Origin: CAWDMC01 sp963803295
GTDB lineage: Bacteria; Acidobacteriota; Terriglobia; UBA7540
DNA: 64,000 nucleotides
Direction of reading: 5' to 3'
NCBI GenBank assembly: GCA_963803295.1
Contig: CAWDMC010000009.1
Location: forward strand, 310,001 to 374,000
Shown here piece by piece: positions 46,715 to 57,290 of this stretch. The notes under the pieces were generated by a model. It saw only the letters and a program-made list of their open reading frames with translations, was not told the origin of the DNA and did no database searches. Position 1 is the stretch's first letter; each line of letters begins with the position of its first letter. A program made the position numbers and the translations under genes.

Positions 46715-47300
46715 TCAGATGAACAATGTCACGGCCCCGCTAAGGGCTGCGTCGAGGCACGTGGCCACACCACCACACTCGACTCCTTCGATCAGTTCCT
46801 CTTTCGTCACCGCCATCACGTCCATAGCGGTATGGCAGGCCACCATACGAATATTCAGTTCACGCGCCAGAGTGAGCATGCTTTGTAGATTCTCGACGTG
46901 GCGGCTCCGCATCCGAGCTTCAAGGAAAACCCGGCCCAGGCCGAGCATGTTCCACTTGGAAACGGCGAGCCGCAGCGTGCCGGCTGGCAACATTGCGCTC
47001 AGAAGTTTATCGACGGCTTTCTTACCTCTAAAGATGGTCCTTCTCTTTAGTGCGGAGAGAGCCCAAAACGTAAAGAACATGGAGACGGGCATTCCCAGCG
47101 CAGCGGCCCCGGTAGCGAGCATGAAGGCGGCTAGAAGTTTGTCCATGTCGTTGCTGAAGGCGATGATCGTAGAGCCCGGCGGGCTGCTGCTGCCTTTGTG
47201 CTCGCGTGAGGGCTGCTACGTGGGCTTCCAGTGCGCGCAGCCGGACCTCGGTGGCTTCGTTCTGTTTCGTAACCGACGCGCCCCCATCGACGCTATTCAT
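46715..47300 (-). CDS. DsrE2-type membrane-associated sulfur carrier, one frameshift
   Basis: ATG 47300, after AGAGGTG, opens a coiled-coil N-terminus (EVRLRALEAHVAALTR) as in DsrE2 proteins. The frame is lost near 47175 in a GC-rich CCCGCCGGGC stretch; shifting it gives GSTIIAFSNDMDKLLAAF and the standard remainder: a hydrophobic segment (LGMPVSMFFTFWAL), the ACHTAMDVM Cys and EGVECGGVATCL. DsrE2 receives sulfane sulfur from TusA in dissimilatory and related pathways. The part from ATG 47146 is intact but lacks the first strand, so a single base error is likely. Confidence 0.82.
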
Positions 47301-47306
47301 TCTCGC

Positions 47307-47528
47307 TCACCTCTTCTCAATGACTGCCTGCTGCACAGCTCCCGCCTGAAACTCAACGATCAGATGCCCCAGGCGGCGGGTCCATGCTTCCAGATCGGCT
47401 CTGAAAGCTGGGTCGCTCGCCTCAATCCGCAATGTGTCCCCCACGGCCATCGCCTTGACGGTTTGGCTGATCCTGACGATAGGCATGGGACAGCGGAGAT
47501 GTTTGCAGTCCAACTTGTGTTCGGCCAT
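47307..47528 (-). CDS. tusA: TusA-family sulfur carrier
   Basis: The 73-residue protein has the TusA signature LRCPMPIVRISQ, with the persulfide-carrying Cys13 in CPMP, and the two-layer fold ending in a strand-rich half. It accepts sulfur from a desulfurase or rhodanese and hands it to DsrE-type partners. ATG 47528 follows GAGAG; the long open frame upstream to 47732 has no support. It starts an operon with dsrE2 six bases downstream. The CPMP form and the partners suggest sulfur transfer rather than tRNA thiolation. Confidence 0.9.
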   Translation of the reverse strand: MAEHKLDCKHLRCPMPIVRISQTVKAMAVGDTLRIEASDPAFRADLEAWTRRLGHLIVEFQAGAVQQAVIEKR

Positions 47529-47732
47529 GTCAAATCTCTCTTTTGGAGCCGACCCGCAGTTCCAGTCGCCCTCAACTGTATTATCGGACAAGACAGTAAG
47601 TACCTTTACCCACGGCCACAACGCTGGTTTCTGGGTGTTGGATGGCACACGGCGAATATTTCCTGAAGCAAGCGTGGAATTTGTCGAAACCTCTCCGACC
47701 TTGACCATGTCCAAGTCCGGGGTCTGCCTCAC

Positions 47733-48034
47733 TAGGCACTAGATTTAGGGGCGACTTCGAGAAGAGGCCCTCTCTGTTGTGGTTTCCTCTTTACATGGGC
47801 AACCTTTCATGTTATTCATGGCTCGAAGGTGAGAGAGGGGAAATCTCGCCGTCGTACACGGTGCGCCAGCACGAGTGAGCGGCTTGAAGACGACACAAAC
47901 GGGTCATGAGGACTCGCCGGGCAGGGACTTGCTCTGCCATGGCCAGACTCCGGTGTGTCGCGCCTCGTAAGCCGCCACGTCGCACGAATCAAATCGCCAG
48001 AAACGCCACAGCCAGCACGCAGGAGGAGTTTAAT
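47733..48034. other. Divergent intergenic region between tusA and smc
   Basis: The 302 bases plus the tusA leader show no gene. The smc frame is open back to 47906 but has no SMC similarity before 48035. Promoters could not be placed with confidence. Confidence 0.35.
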
Positions 48035-51000
48035 TTGTTTAAGTTGAAGAGAATAGAGCTACTTGGGTTCAAGAGCTTCGCTGACCGCACGCGTCTTGAT
48101 TTTGCTGACGGCACGGCTGCCGTGGTCGGCCCCAATGGATGCGGAAAGTCGAATCTCTCCGACGCCATTACCTGGGTGCTGGGTGAACAGAGCGCCAAGA
48201 GCCTGCGCGGCGAACGCATGGCTGACGTGATCTTCAATGGCACTAGCCGGCGTTCCCCGACCTCGATGGCAGAGGCAAGCCTCACTTTAATCGATCCCGA
48301 ATACGCACAGGCCGGCGCAGCCTCTGAAGCGCACGACAGTCCAGACGAAGGGAAATCCTCAGAAGTGTCGGGGACCACGCCAGGCGAAGCAGAGACTGGT
48401 GAGACAGCCGAGACTGCCAGGCCCGGCACGGTGCGTCATCGCGCGCTGAAGCGACGGGCAGGTGAGATCACGGTGACGCGGCGGTTGTTCCGTTCGGGGG
48501 AAAGCGAATACCTGATCAATGGCGAGGCGTGCCGGCTCCGCGATATTCAGGACCTCTTTATGGGCACCGGCCTCGGTCCTGAGTCTTACGCCATCATTGA
48601 GCAGGGGCGTATCGGGCAGATCCTAAGCTCGAAGCCTTCCGACCGACGGGCGATTCTAGAAGAGGCGGCCGGTATCTCGAAGTTCAAAACGCGGAAACGG
48701 CTGGCCGAAGCGAAACTGGAAGCCTCTCGGCAGAATCTCGCGCGGATTAACGACATCCTCCAGGAAGTCACGAAGCAGATCAACTCACTCCGCCGACAGG
48801 CAGGAAAGGCCCGGCGATACCGGGAAATGCACGAGGAGTTGCGCAAGCGTCTGCGTCTCGTGCTGACCTCACGGCTGCTATCGCTGGACTCCGAATGCCG
48901 CCGTCTGAGAGGCGATCTGGAAGCAGCCGTCGTGGCCTGCGCGGGCGCATCGCGGGAATTGGAAACTCTCGAACATGAAGAGCGCGACGTCCGCTCCTCG
49001 CAGGAGCAGTTGGATGGACGGTTGACTGGTCTCCGCCAGTCGATCGCACAGACAGAAGTCGAGCATGAAAGGTTGAACTCGCGCGTTGGGCAGGTGGATC
49101 GGCAGCGCGCGGATCTTGAGACGCGAACGGGAGAGGCCACCGCCGAAGCCAGCCAGATCCAGGGGGAGATAGAACGGACCGAGCAGGAGGCCCGGGAGCA
49201 GGCAGCCCAAGCCGCCGCCGTCCGCACCCAATGGGGCGAGTCTCGCGAGGTGACGCGCGAGTTACAGGGAAAGGAGAGCGACCTGGCCAAGCAGGTCTTC
49301 AGCGGCGAAGCCGATCTCGAGGGCTGCCGTCGACAACTGCTGGCGATGGTTAGTAAGGCGGCGGAACTGGAGAATCGGTTAGTGAAAGCCGAAGAGATGG
49401 GGCTGGCTGTCGATCGCCAGTTGTCCCGACTCGCTTCCGACCAGGCCATGGTGGAGCAGGAGCACCAGCGCTTGGCGCTTGATCTCGAGGCTTTTGAAGG
49501 CGAGCACCAGCTCGATGAAGTCGCGCTGGGCCGCCTTTCCGAGGTCGTGTCTGAGACCACGGAGTCGCTCAACCAGTCTCGCGCGGAAGAGTCGCGCGTG
49601 CGCGCGGATCTTGAGCGATTACGCAATGAGTTCTCGAGTGTCAATGCCCGCAAACTGGCGCTGGAAGAATCGCTTGAGCGGCACGCCTACACCACCGAAA
49701 CGGTGCGGCGTTTGTTGACAAACCCAATTCCGATCAATAGCCATCATTTCCGGCCCATGGGAGTGTTGGCTGATTTCGTCGAGGTCACGCCTGGGTATGA
49801 AGAGGTGGTGGAAGAGTTCCTGAAGGATGAACTCGACTATGTGGTTGTGGAGGGTCACGAAGAAGCTCGATCGGGCATTGCCTTGCTGCGCAGCGAGGGC
49901 TCCGGGCGTTCCACGTTCTTTGTCACGCGCCTGCCTACCGGCGGACACTCGGATTCGCACAGCGGGAATGGTCATGATGGGGCAAATGAAAACAGGCTGG
50001 GCGGGACAGAGCATGTTTCGGGCGGGAGCAGCCAGGCAGGGCAGGCAACCGGCGTCACAATCGAGTTGGACCCGCCGGCCATGTCACCGGCGATGTCAGA
50101 GGGCGTGGTGTCTCCGGTCCGCGATTTGGTGCGTTTTGAAACGCGCCTCGGTCTGAATGGCGATATGGTGCTGCCGGCGCTTGAGCACGCCTACCTGGTG
50201 GAAGATGGCGCGGCGGCAGAGCGGTTGGCCTCAGCGTATCCGGAGGCGCATTTTCTTACCAAAAGCGGCGAACACTATCATCACCGGCTCGTCGCCGGCG
50301 GACGTGGCAAGAGCGCCGGACCGTTAGCGCTGCGGCGTGATTTCCGGACCATGCAGACGCGCAGCGCTGAGCTCGAAGAACGGCTGCGCGGCCTTGAGTC
50401 AGGCCTGACGGTGACAGCGGAGCGCGTGTCCCACCTGGAAAAAGAGTTGCATGCCCTGACAGAGTCCCGGCGGGAAGCAGAAAAGAAGAGTGTGCTGGGG
50501 GAAGAGAAGCTGAGGCAATTGCGCGAGGCTGTGGAACGTGCTGCCCGACGACGCCAAGCGCTGGAAACCGAGATAACGAATCTCGGCGAGGAGCGGCAGT
50601 CGATTCGCCTCCAGCAATCGTCGGCTCGGGAGCAGATGGAACTGGCCATCGCCAAGAAACGGGAGTGCGAGGTCGAGGTCGACCGGAGGAGCGGGCAACT
50701 CCGTGAATTGCGAGTTCGGCTGGACGAGGTGAAAACAGATCTGATCGAGGCTCGGGGACATTCAAGCACGCTTGAGGAGCGGACCCGGTCGCTCGAAGCC
50801 GAGCTGCGGAGAATCGAAACGCGCAGCCTGGAATTGCGAAGCCGTGCCGAGAGGCTCGGCCAACAATGCATCGCCTGGCGCGAAGAGCAAGTTCGCCTCG
50901 CCGAAGAACGGCAGCAGGCCGAGCTCCGCTTGTCGGAAGTGGAGAAAGAACAGGAAACCGCGAAGGCCGAGGTTGCACAACTCGAGCGCGAACTTGGCGT

Positions 51001-51901
51001 CGTCAGAGCGCGGCTTCACGAACTCTTCCCGTTGATCGATGGGGCGCGCGCCGGATTCGAATCCCGGCGGCAGGCGCGTTCAGATGTGGAAGTCGCGCTG
51101 GCACGTGCAGAATCCGGGCTCGAACATGGGGCCGAGCAGTGCCGCGAAGAATTGAAGGTTGAGCCGGAAGCGCTTCTAATGAAAGCTCAATCGCTGGTCA
51201 GGGAGCCCGAAGGAGAAAATAAAGAGACTCTGCCGATGGGTGAGGCACTGGTCATCGCCGAACAGCAATTGGATGAACTCAAGCGGCGTATCGAGGATCT
51301 GGGCCCGGTAAATATGATGGCGCTCGAAGAACTGCAGGAATCGGAGGAGCGCTTCGCCTTCCTCGACACCCAACGCCAGGATCTGACGGCGTCGGTGGAG
51401 GATACCATGCAGGTAATCCGCGAGATCGACATGGTCTCACGCGAGCAATTCCTGGAAGCCTTCCGGGCCATCAATCTGTACTTCGCCGAGACCTTCAAGA
51501 CTTTGTTCGGCGGCGGCACCGGCCAGATGCGCCTGAGCGACGAGAACGATCCGGAGAGCGGCATCGAGATGGTGGCGCAACCGCCGGGCAAACGACTGCA
51601 GAACGTCCTGCTGCTTTCCGGCGGCGAAAAGGCGCTCACGGCCTTGGCCTTGTTGATCTCGATGTTTCGTTACACCCCGAGTCCGTTTTGTGTGCTCGAC
51701 GAAGTTGATGCACCGCTCGATGAGAGCAACGTGGAGCGGTTCACGCGCCTCATCGAGCAGATGAGCAAGCACACGCAATTCATTCTGATCACGCACAACC
51801 GGCGGACCATGGAAATCGCCAAGCTGCTGTACGGCGTCACCATGGAAGAGCCCGGTGTTTCCAAAATGGTCTCCGTGCGGTTTGAAGAGGCCGCCGCGTA
51901 G
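48035..51901 (+). CDS. smc: Chromosome segregation protein SMC
   Basis: The 1288-residue ATPase holds chromosome arms together and helps segregation with ScpA/ScpB. It starts at TTG 48035, six bases after AGGAGGAG; the product begins FKLKRIELLGFKSFADRT. Walker A GPNGCGKSN (32-40), long coiled coils, the hinge (MGVLADFVEVTPGYEE onward), signature LSGGEKALTALALL and Walker B FCVLDEVDAPLDESN are intact. Two low-complexity inserts are unusual: about 50 acidic/Gly-rich residues at 92-142 in the head before ITVTRRLFRSGESEYL, and a Gly/Ser/His/Asn-rich stretch at about 633-690 in the hinge. scpA/B are not nearby. Confidence 0.95.
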   Translation: MFKLKRIELLGFKSFADRTRLDFADGTAAVVGPNGCGKSNLSDAITWVLGEQSAKSLRGERMADVIFNGTSRRSPTSMAEASLTLIDPEYAQAGAASEAHDSPDEGKSSEVSGTTPGEAETGETAETARPGTVRHRALKRRAGEITVTRRLFRSGESEYLINGEACRLRDIQDLFMGTGLGPESYAIIEQGRIGQILSSKPSDRRAILEEAAGISKFKTRKRLAEAKLEASRQNLARINDILQEVTKQINSLRRQAGKARRYREMHEELRKRLRLVLTSRLLSLDSECRRLRGDLEAAVVACAGASRELETLEHEERDVRSSQEQLDGRLTGLRQSIAQTEVEHERLNSRVGQVDRQRADLETRTGEATAEASQIQGEIERTEQEAREQAAQAAAVRTQWGESREVTRELQGKESDLAKQVFSGEADLEGCRRQLLAMVSKAAELENRLVKAEEMGLAVDRQLSRLASDQAMVEQEHQRLALDLEAFEGEHQLDEVALGRLSEVVSETTESLNQSRAEESRVRADLERLRNEFSSVNARKLALEESLERHAYTTETVRRLLTNPIPINSHHFRPMGVLADFVEVTPGYEEVVEEFLKDELDYVVVEGHEEARSGIALLRSEGSGRSTFFVTRLPTGGHSDSHSGNGHDGANENRLGGTEHVSGGSSQAGQATGVTIELDPPAMSPAMSEGVVSPVRDLVRFETRLGLNGDMVLPALEHAYLVEDGAAAERLASAYPEAHFLTKSGEHYHHRLVAGGRGKSAGPLALRRDFRTMQTRSAELEERLRGLESGLTVTAERVSHLEKELHALTESRREAEKKSVLGEEKLRQLREAVERAARRRQALETEITNLGEERQSIRLQQSSAREQMELAIAKKRECEVEVDRRSGQLRELRVRLDEVKTDLIEARGHSSTLEERTRSLEAELRRIETRSLELRSRAERLGQQCIAWREEQVRLAEERQQAELRLSEVEKEQETAKAEVAQLERELGVVRARLHELFPLIDGARAGFESRRQARSDVEVALARAESGLEHGAEQCREELKVEPEALLMKAQSLVREPEGENKETLPMGEALVIAEQQLDELKRRIEDLGPVNMMALEELQESEERFAFLDTQRQDLTASVEDTMQVIREIDMVSREQFLEAFRAINLYFAETFKTLFGGGTGQMRLSDENDPESGIEMVAQPPGKRLQNVLLLSGGEKALTALALLISMFRYTPSPFCVLDEVDAPLDESNVERFTRLIEQMSKHTQFILITHNRRTMEIAKLLYGVTMEEPGVSKMVSVRFEEAAA

Positions 51902-51933
51902 CCGCAGTCTCACCGGAAGGTCCTCTCCTCGTG

Positions 51934-52014
51934 TTGCCGCAAAGACGTTAAGAGGAAGAGGAGGGGATTAGTCTAGGCGACTTTTTCTTCTGCGTCCTCG
52001 GCGTTTTGCGGTAA
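51934..52014. repeat. Imperfect inverted repeat with CGCAAAGACG-type ends
   Basis: TTGCCGCAAAGACG near 51934 and the complementary-like CGTTTTGCGGTAA ending about 52014 flank a purine- then T-rich core between smc and the next gene. The sequence style matches a widely dispersed intergenic repeat of soil bacteria (from general knowledge). Confidence 0.45.
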
Positions 52015-52031
52015 AGTCTTCGTTGCACAGC

Positions 52032-53027
52032 ATGAGACTCCTCGCCCTCTCAATCGTCGCCTCATTTGCTTTTGCTATCCCAGCTTTGACGCAGCAGAAC
52101 CTTCGACAAGCGCAGGTGATTGCTGTCCCCGGCGTCCAAGGCCGGATCGATCACCTCAGCGTCGACCTCAAGGGCGGACGGCTCTTTGTCTCGGCCCTCG
52201 GCAACAACACCGTCGAGGTTCTCGATCTCAAGGCTGGAAGGCGCATTCACGAGATCGCCAGTGTTCATGAGCCACAGGGTGTGCTGTTTGTACCCGACGT
52301 CAATCGCATCTTCGTGGCGAATGGCGCCGATGGCAGCGTCATGAGTTTCGACGGCGCTTCTTACCGGCTGCTAGGCACGATCCACTTCGGCAGCGACGCC
52401 GACAATCTTCGCTATGACCCGGCCACGCGGCAGGTGTGGGTCGGCTATGGTCAGGGAGCCATGGGCATTGTCGACGCGACGACCGGCCGTAGGCTCGGCG
52501 ACATTGCGCTCGAAGGTCATCCCGAATCGTTCCAACTTGAACCCGGCGGAGCGCGGATTTTCGTCAATGTCCCCACTGCGCAGCAAATCGCCGTCGTTGA
52601 TCGGGCTAAGCGAGCCGTGATTGCCACTTGGCCGCTTACGGAAGCTCAGGCGAACTTCCCGATGGCACTCAACGAGGAGGACCATCGGCTGCTTGTTGTG
52701 GCCCGGCGTCCTGCCCGATTGCTGGTGATCGACACGGGTACCGGCAAGGTCAGATCAAGTGAGCCATGTGTGGGCGACGCCGACGATCTCTTCTATGATA
52801 TTGACAAGCACCGCGCCTACGTCTCTGGTGGCGAAGGGTTTGTGGACATCTTCGAACGCACCGATCCGGACCACTACCGCCGCCTCGACCGCATCAGCAC
52901 CGTTGCTGGCGCCCGTACTTCGTTTTTTTCCCTCGCACTTGGCAGGTTCTTTCTAGCGGTGCCGCATCGTGGCAGCCAGGAGGCTGAAATCCGTGTCTAC
53001 TCCGTCGGCCCCCTGCCTCCCGCGTAA
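52032..53027 (+). CDS. Exported YncE-like beta-propeller protein
   Basis: The 331-residue protein begins with a signal peptide (MRLLALSIVASFAFAIPALTQ) and then repeats of about 40 residues with the pattern of seven-bladed YVTN/YncE propellers (GRLFVSALGNNTVEVLDLKAGR, NRIFVANGADGSVMSFDG, RQVWVGYGQGAMGIVDATTGR). Such proteins are periplasmic or surface scaffolds; no enzyme residues are recognised. ATG 52032 is preferred over TTG 52023 as it starts the signal peptide. Confidence 0.86.
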   Translation: MRLLALSIVASFAFAIPALTQQNLRQAQVIAVPGVQGRIDHLSVDLKGGRLFVSALGNNTVEVLDLKAGRRIHEIASVHEPQGVLFVPDVNRIFVANGADGSVMSFDGASYRLLGTIHFGSDADNLRYDPATRQVWVGYGQGAMGIVDATTGRRLGDIALEGHPESFQLEPGGARIFVNVPTAQQIAVVDRAKRAVIATWPLTEAQANFPMALNEEDHRLLVVARRPARLLVIDTGTGKVRSSEPCVGDADDLFYDIDKHRAYVSGGEGFVDIFERTDPDHYRRLDRISTVAGARTSFFSLALGRFFLAVPHRGSQEAEIRVYSVGPLPPA

Positions 53028-53061
53028 AGCTATTCTTGTGTTCAGCCGATCACTTCTAAAG

Positions 53062-54552
53062 ATGAGCAAGCAGCAAGCCTCAGCAGTTGCCAGTGAAGGT
53101 AGAGATGGCAACGAGCCTGCGCTGAGGGGCTCGTCGGCCCCGTTCGCTCGACCCGTACCAAGCCGGCGCCACGTACTGCTTCTGGGGCTCTTGCTTTTTC
53201 TCGTTTACAACTCGAACCTTCGCACGATTCACATTGACGATAGCGTTCCCGCGCGCCTCCTGCCCTTTAGCCTTCTCATCGATCACAGCTTCTACCTGGA
53301 CCGCTGGGTGGGCCCCTATTTAGCAGCTGCCAAAGGGCCCTATAAAGCTTACTTTGTGGTTCCTTGGCGCGGCCATCTCATCTCGTTTTACCCGGTAGTG
53401 ATGCCGGTTTTGCTTACACCGATTTACGGCGCACCCGCCTGGTGGGTGGCACACCAACAGCCACCGCTGGATCCAGGTGATCCTGTCTTCGGTGTTATCG
53501 TCGACACCTGGGAGAAGTTGTGCGCCTCGCTGATTGCCACGCTCTCCGCGCTAGTGCTTTTTGCAGGGCTTAAGAGGGCCCTTTCGGTCGAGGCAAGCTT
53601 GGCTTTGGCGCTGATCTACGGTCTCGCGTCGAGCACCTGGACCATCTCGAGCCAGGCACTGTGGAAACATGGCTTCACCGAACTTTGCCTGGCAACGCTC
53701 CTCTGGGCGCTACTTCGAGGTCCCGAGTGGCGATGGCAGCCGGTGGCCGCGGGTCTGGCACTGGGGATGGCCGCCGCGGCCAAGTATCCCGATGCGGTGA
53801 TTGCGTTGCCCTTCCTGGTCTATTTCTTCAAGCAGGGTCGGGAACGAGGATGGAGGCGGCTGCATGCCTTTCTGTCGCCGCTCGTCGTGCTCGGATCCGT
53901 TACACTGGCCTACAACCTCTATTTCTTTGGCAACCCACTGGGTACCACGCTCGGGATGCTGCGTACTCCGGACCCGCAGTCCCCAGTACCGCATGACGCG
54001 CCGTGGATTAGCTTGGCTGGATTGCTCGTGAGCCCCAATCGCGGTTTAATCGTTTACACGCCTTGGGTGGTATTCGCCCTCTGGGGAGCCGCACGGATAT
54101 GGAAAGACAACACCTACGGGTGGGGCCGGTACATCATCGTTGGAATGGCAACCATGCTGCTGGGCTACGTTAAGTACTCCAGTTGGTGGGCTGGGTGGTG
54201 CTTCGGTCCCCGGTACCTTACAGATCTTATGCCGCTGCTTGCCTTCTTCCTGGTACCGATCTGGCCGCGCCTCCGGCGGCGACTGATGCTGGCAACATTC
54301 TCCTTGGCCGTAGCGGCTTCGCTTGGGGTCCAAACGATCGGTGCCTTCTGCTATCGTGACCGGTTGGGCAGCTGGGACTCGAGCCCGGTCAGCGTGGATC
54401 TCAACCCACGCCGTGTGTGGGATTGGCGCGATACTCAGATCAGCCGCAGCTTGCGATCGGGCCTGGCGAGTCCGGACCTCTATTACGGTTGGTTTCTGTT
54501 GGCAAGCGACGTGACCGGCCCAACACGCGCCCAGCCCAACGTTATCAGGTGA
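53062..54552 (+). CDS. Multi-span membrane protein, glycosyltransferase-like (GT-C fold)
   Basis: The 496-residue protein has a cytoplasmic N-terminus, then about ten membrane helices. The first periplasmic loop carries acidic residues after helix one (NLRTIHIDDSVPARLLPFSLL), as in GT-C enzymes that use polyprenyl-phosphate sugars. Later segments (SNRGLIVYTP-like SPNRGLIVYTPW, SSWWAGWCFGPRYLTDL) recur in acidobacterial and planctomycete proteins of unknown substrate. Its 3' end overlaps the convergent YfhO-like gene by eight bases. Confidence 0.8.
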   Translation: MSKQQASAVASEGRDGNEPALRGSSAPFARPVPSRRHVLLLGLLLFLVYNSNLRTIHIDDSVPARLLPFSLLIDHSFYLDRWVGPYLAAAKGPYKAYFVVPWRGHLISFYPVVMPVLLTPIYGAPAWWVAHQQPPLDPGDPVFGVIVDTWEKLCASLIATLSALVLFAGLKRALSVEASLALALIYGLASSTWTISSQALWKHGFTELCLATLLWALLRGPEWRWQPVAAGLALGMAAAAKYPDAVIALPFLVYFFKQGRERGWRRLHAFLSPLVVLGSVTLAYNLYFFGNPLGTTLGMLRTPDPQSPVPHDAPWISLAGLLVSPNRGLIVYTPWVVFALWGAARIWKDNTYGWGRYIIVGMATMLLGYVKYSSWWAGWCFGPRYLTDLMPLLAFFLVPIWPRLRRRLMLATFSLAVAASLGVQTIGAFCYRDRLGSWDSSPVSVDLNPRRVWDWRDTQISRSLRSGLASPDLYYGWFLLASDVTGPTRAQPNVIR

Positions 54553-57263
54553 CTCGGCGCCTAAGCGACGACTCCCGGAACCAGATTACGACTATGCTCA
54601 TGAGCGCCGTCACTGAAATCACCAGTCCGGCCAGCAAGCCTTTCTGACGATACTCAAACCGCACCACGTGCTCGCCGGTTTCGACCCGGACGGCGCGGAA
54701 TAATTGGTTGGCGCGATAGATCGGCACTTCCCGCCCGTCTACGGTAGCGTGCCAATTGGGATCGAAACGGTCCAATAGGACCACATATCCGGGTCTCGCC
54801 AAGCGGGCGTTCAAGGACACCCGGTTCGGCTGCTCCTCTAGCGCTCTGATTTCGCCGATTCCAGCGACTGGTTCCGAAACCCCGGACACCGCCGAACGGC
54901 CTAGGCCGGCCTCTGGGGTGGCTTGGCCGCCTGGATCCTGAGCCAAGATCACCTGGTCGTAAGGGTCAAAATCGGGTGCGGAGAGGCGCGACAGGGTATC
55001 GAACGAGTTTTCTCCGTTCAGAGCCGAGCGCGCGACGAAAGCCCGAGGCAGAAAGCAAAGGTTTTGATAAAGAGAAGCCGGCTTGGCCGAGCCGTCGAAG
55101 ACGGGGCCGATCAGCCGCGTCGAGGCATTCGGTTCAGATTCGGTAGAGATCAGGTACCTGACGTTCGTGCGCCCTATAAGGCAGTCCGCCTGAGCTTGGG
55201 TCGGCGCCTGCCGAATTGCGAAGTACCAGAATTCGAAAAGGTAGGGCGGAAAGGAGAGGTCCACATCATTGTTCAAGACCGTGTCGGTGTCGGTCAGAAG
55301 CGATCCGCCTCGCAACGTTAGGCGATTGCGAAAGGATCCCCGGGACTCTGCTGAAAAACGCTCCGCGCCAGGAATCGAGTCGAAATTCAGGAACTCCCTG
55401 ACATCGGAGTATCCCGCCGATACCACGTTTTTTTTGTGCAGGACATGGCAGAAACGATAGGGTTGACTGGCAGCTGACACTCGATCGAGAAGAGGAGGTC
55501 GATAGGTGTAGAAGGTATTAGGAACCGTAGGGTTAGTATAATAATTCTCAAGCGCTACTTGACAAAGTCCCAGGATCGCAATTATCGCTAACGAAGCTTT
55601 GCCTAGCCGCCGCGAGGAACGCCCCAGGAGCAACACGCCGATCCAAACCGCGGCGCCGAAGCCGAGCCCAATTAGGACGGTGAATTCCAGGCGAACATGC
55701 ACGACGAGATAGCGCGCGGCATCCCCCACTTCTGAGGGCGTCAGCCGGTAGGCCTCGCCCGGCCGCAAGAAGGCGTTGGTGTGGACGAGAATCCAACTAC
55801 CGCAGGCGGCGACGAGACTTGGCCCAACTAGCGAGATCACCCAGATCGCCAGTACCGCTGCGACTATTGTCAGGAGAGGGTACAAGAGAGATCGGCGGGC
55901 GCGCTGAGCCAGGCAATCTGCAGTGTCTCCAGGGTTTGCCTTGGTGGTCTTTGCACCGCACAGGTCCTTGAGCGCATCCACTCCCCAGCCTGCCAGCAAG
56001 GCAATCATGAGCACCACCAGCGTCAGTAGCTTGACCGGAAACCGCACGAGCGAGAGCGGAGGAAACGCGAGGTAAACTAGGGCAAACAGCGGTGTCAGCG
56101 AGCCGAAGGAGAGCGCGAGGAGAATCCATCCCGACCAGGTCACAAAACGGCGACGCGGATCGCGACCGAGCGCCCACCCGGCCAGGGCGAAGAGCAGCGG
56201 AACGAAACCCACGAAGGAAGAAGGAAAATACGGTTCGCTGCCGTGCGCTGAGTACACTCGACCAGAGCGAGGTGGCGGTCGCGACGGAGCCGAAAAATCC
56301 GGGAAGCACTAGCTCCAGAAGATAGAGAGGATGAAGTGACCAAAAGGTGGTCTCGCGATAAGGCATGCCAGCAACGCCCCGTTGCGAGTGCGCGAGCAGG
56401 TCAAGGGATGGTAGTAAGGACGCAGCGGAGATTGCCAGCACCATTACGCCAGCGAGGATAAACCCTCCGATTAGTCGCCAGTCCAGGCGCCTTGCCAGGC
56501 TGCGGACGCCGGCAGGCGCCGGCAGCGGCTCTGAATCGTTCTGCCGGTGCTCCCGCAGGGATCGCCAGATTGCATAGGCAAAACACAGCGCAAAAGTCGC
56601 CATCAAGGTGAAGTGTTCAGCCGCCAGGAACTGTAACGCGAACACCAGCGTGAGCAGGATCCAGGAGCGGCGAGTGCGCTTTTTCACGACCCGGTCGGTG
56701 AGCAAGAGAGCCCACGGAATCCACGCCGCACAGGCTGACTCGTTATAGAAATTGCCGAGCGAAAGCACGGGTCCGGAGAGGCCGAAGCTGAGTGCCGCGA
56801 AAAGGGCGGCGAGCGAGCTTTGGCTGAAACGGCGCGCCAGCCAGTAGGCGCCCAAGCCGGCGATGAGAAAATGGAGCAGGTAATGCAGCTTGTAGGCTAG
56901 AGAAACGGGCAGGAGAACCAGGAACAGGGTGTCGGGATAAAAGAAGAGGAAGTTCGGGTCGGCCAGCACGGGCTCGCCATAATGGAGGTAAGGATTCCAG
57001 TAGGGCAGGTGGCCCTGCCGCACCATGTCGTGAATGAACTTGGCGTGGGGGTAGCTGAAGTTGTAGACGTCGCGATAAAAAAACATGTCGGAGGTGAAGA
57101 TCACACGCCAGAAGATGGCGACGAGGGCGGCGGCGATCACGCCCATCGCCATCAGGTCGGCGCGCTCCAGCTTGAATCGAGCGAAGCTGGCATCGTGTGA
57201 GATGGATAGCCCGGAGTCGTTTACACCAGGTCTTGCCGATGCAGGAGTTTCCGCTTGTTCCAA
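54545..57263 (-). CDS. YfhO-like membrane glycosyltransferase, split by one frameshift
   Basis: The upstream frame (TTG 57263; alternative ATG 57152) encodes a GT-C N-terminal half with a D-x-Y loop (FFYRDVYNFSYPHAKFI) and many helices as far as GFFGSVATATSLW. Near 56255 the frame shifts and continues as YSAHGSEPYFPSSFVGFVPL through more helices and a large soluble domain, with the C-terminal DRFDPNWHATVDGREVPI motif typical of YfhO-family proteins, ending at 54545. The joined protein has about 900 residues, normal for the family. YfhO proteins glycosylate lipoteichoic acids in Firmicutes; here the acceptor is unknown. Confidence 0.82.
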
Positions 57264-57290
57264 GTGTCAGCCACCTTCGTTTGAGCCTGA

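Noticed and set aside
47906..48034. N-terminal extension of SMC
   Set aside because: The added residues are Arg-rich and not SMC-like; TTG 48035 has an excellent ribosome site and the family N-terminus.
50256..50978. Minus-strand frame inside smc
   Set aside because: Pro/Arg/Ser-rich composition caused by the coiled-coil codons of smc on the other strand.
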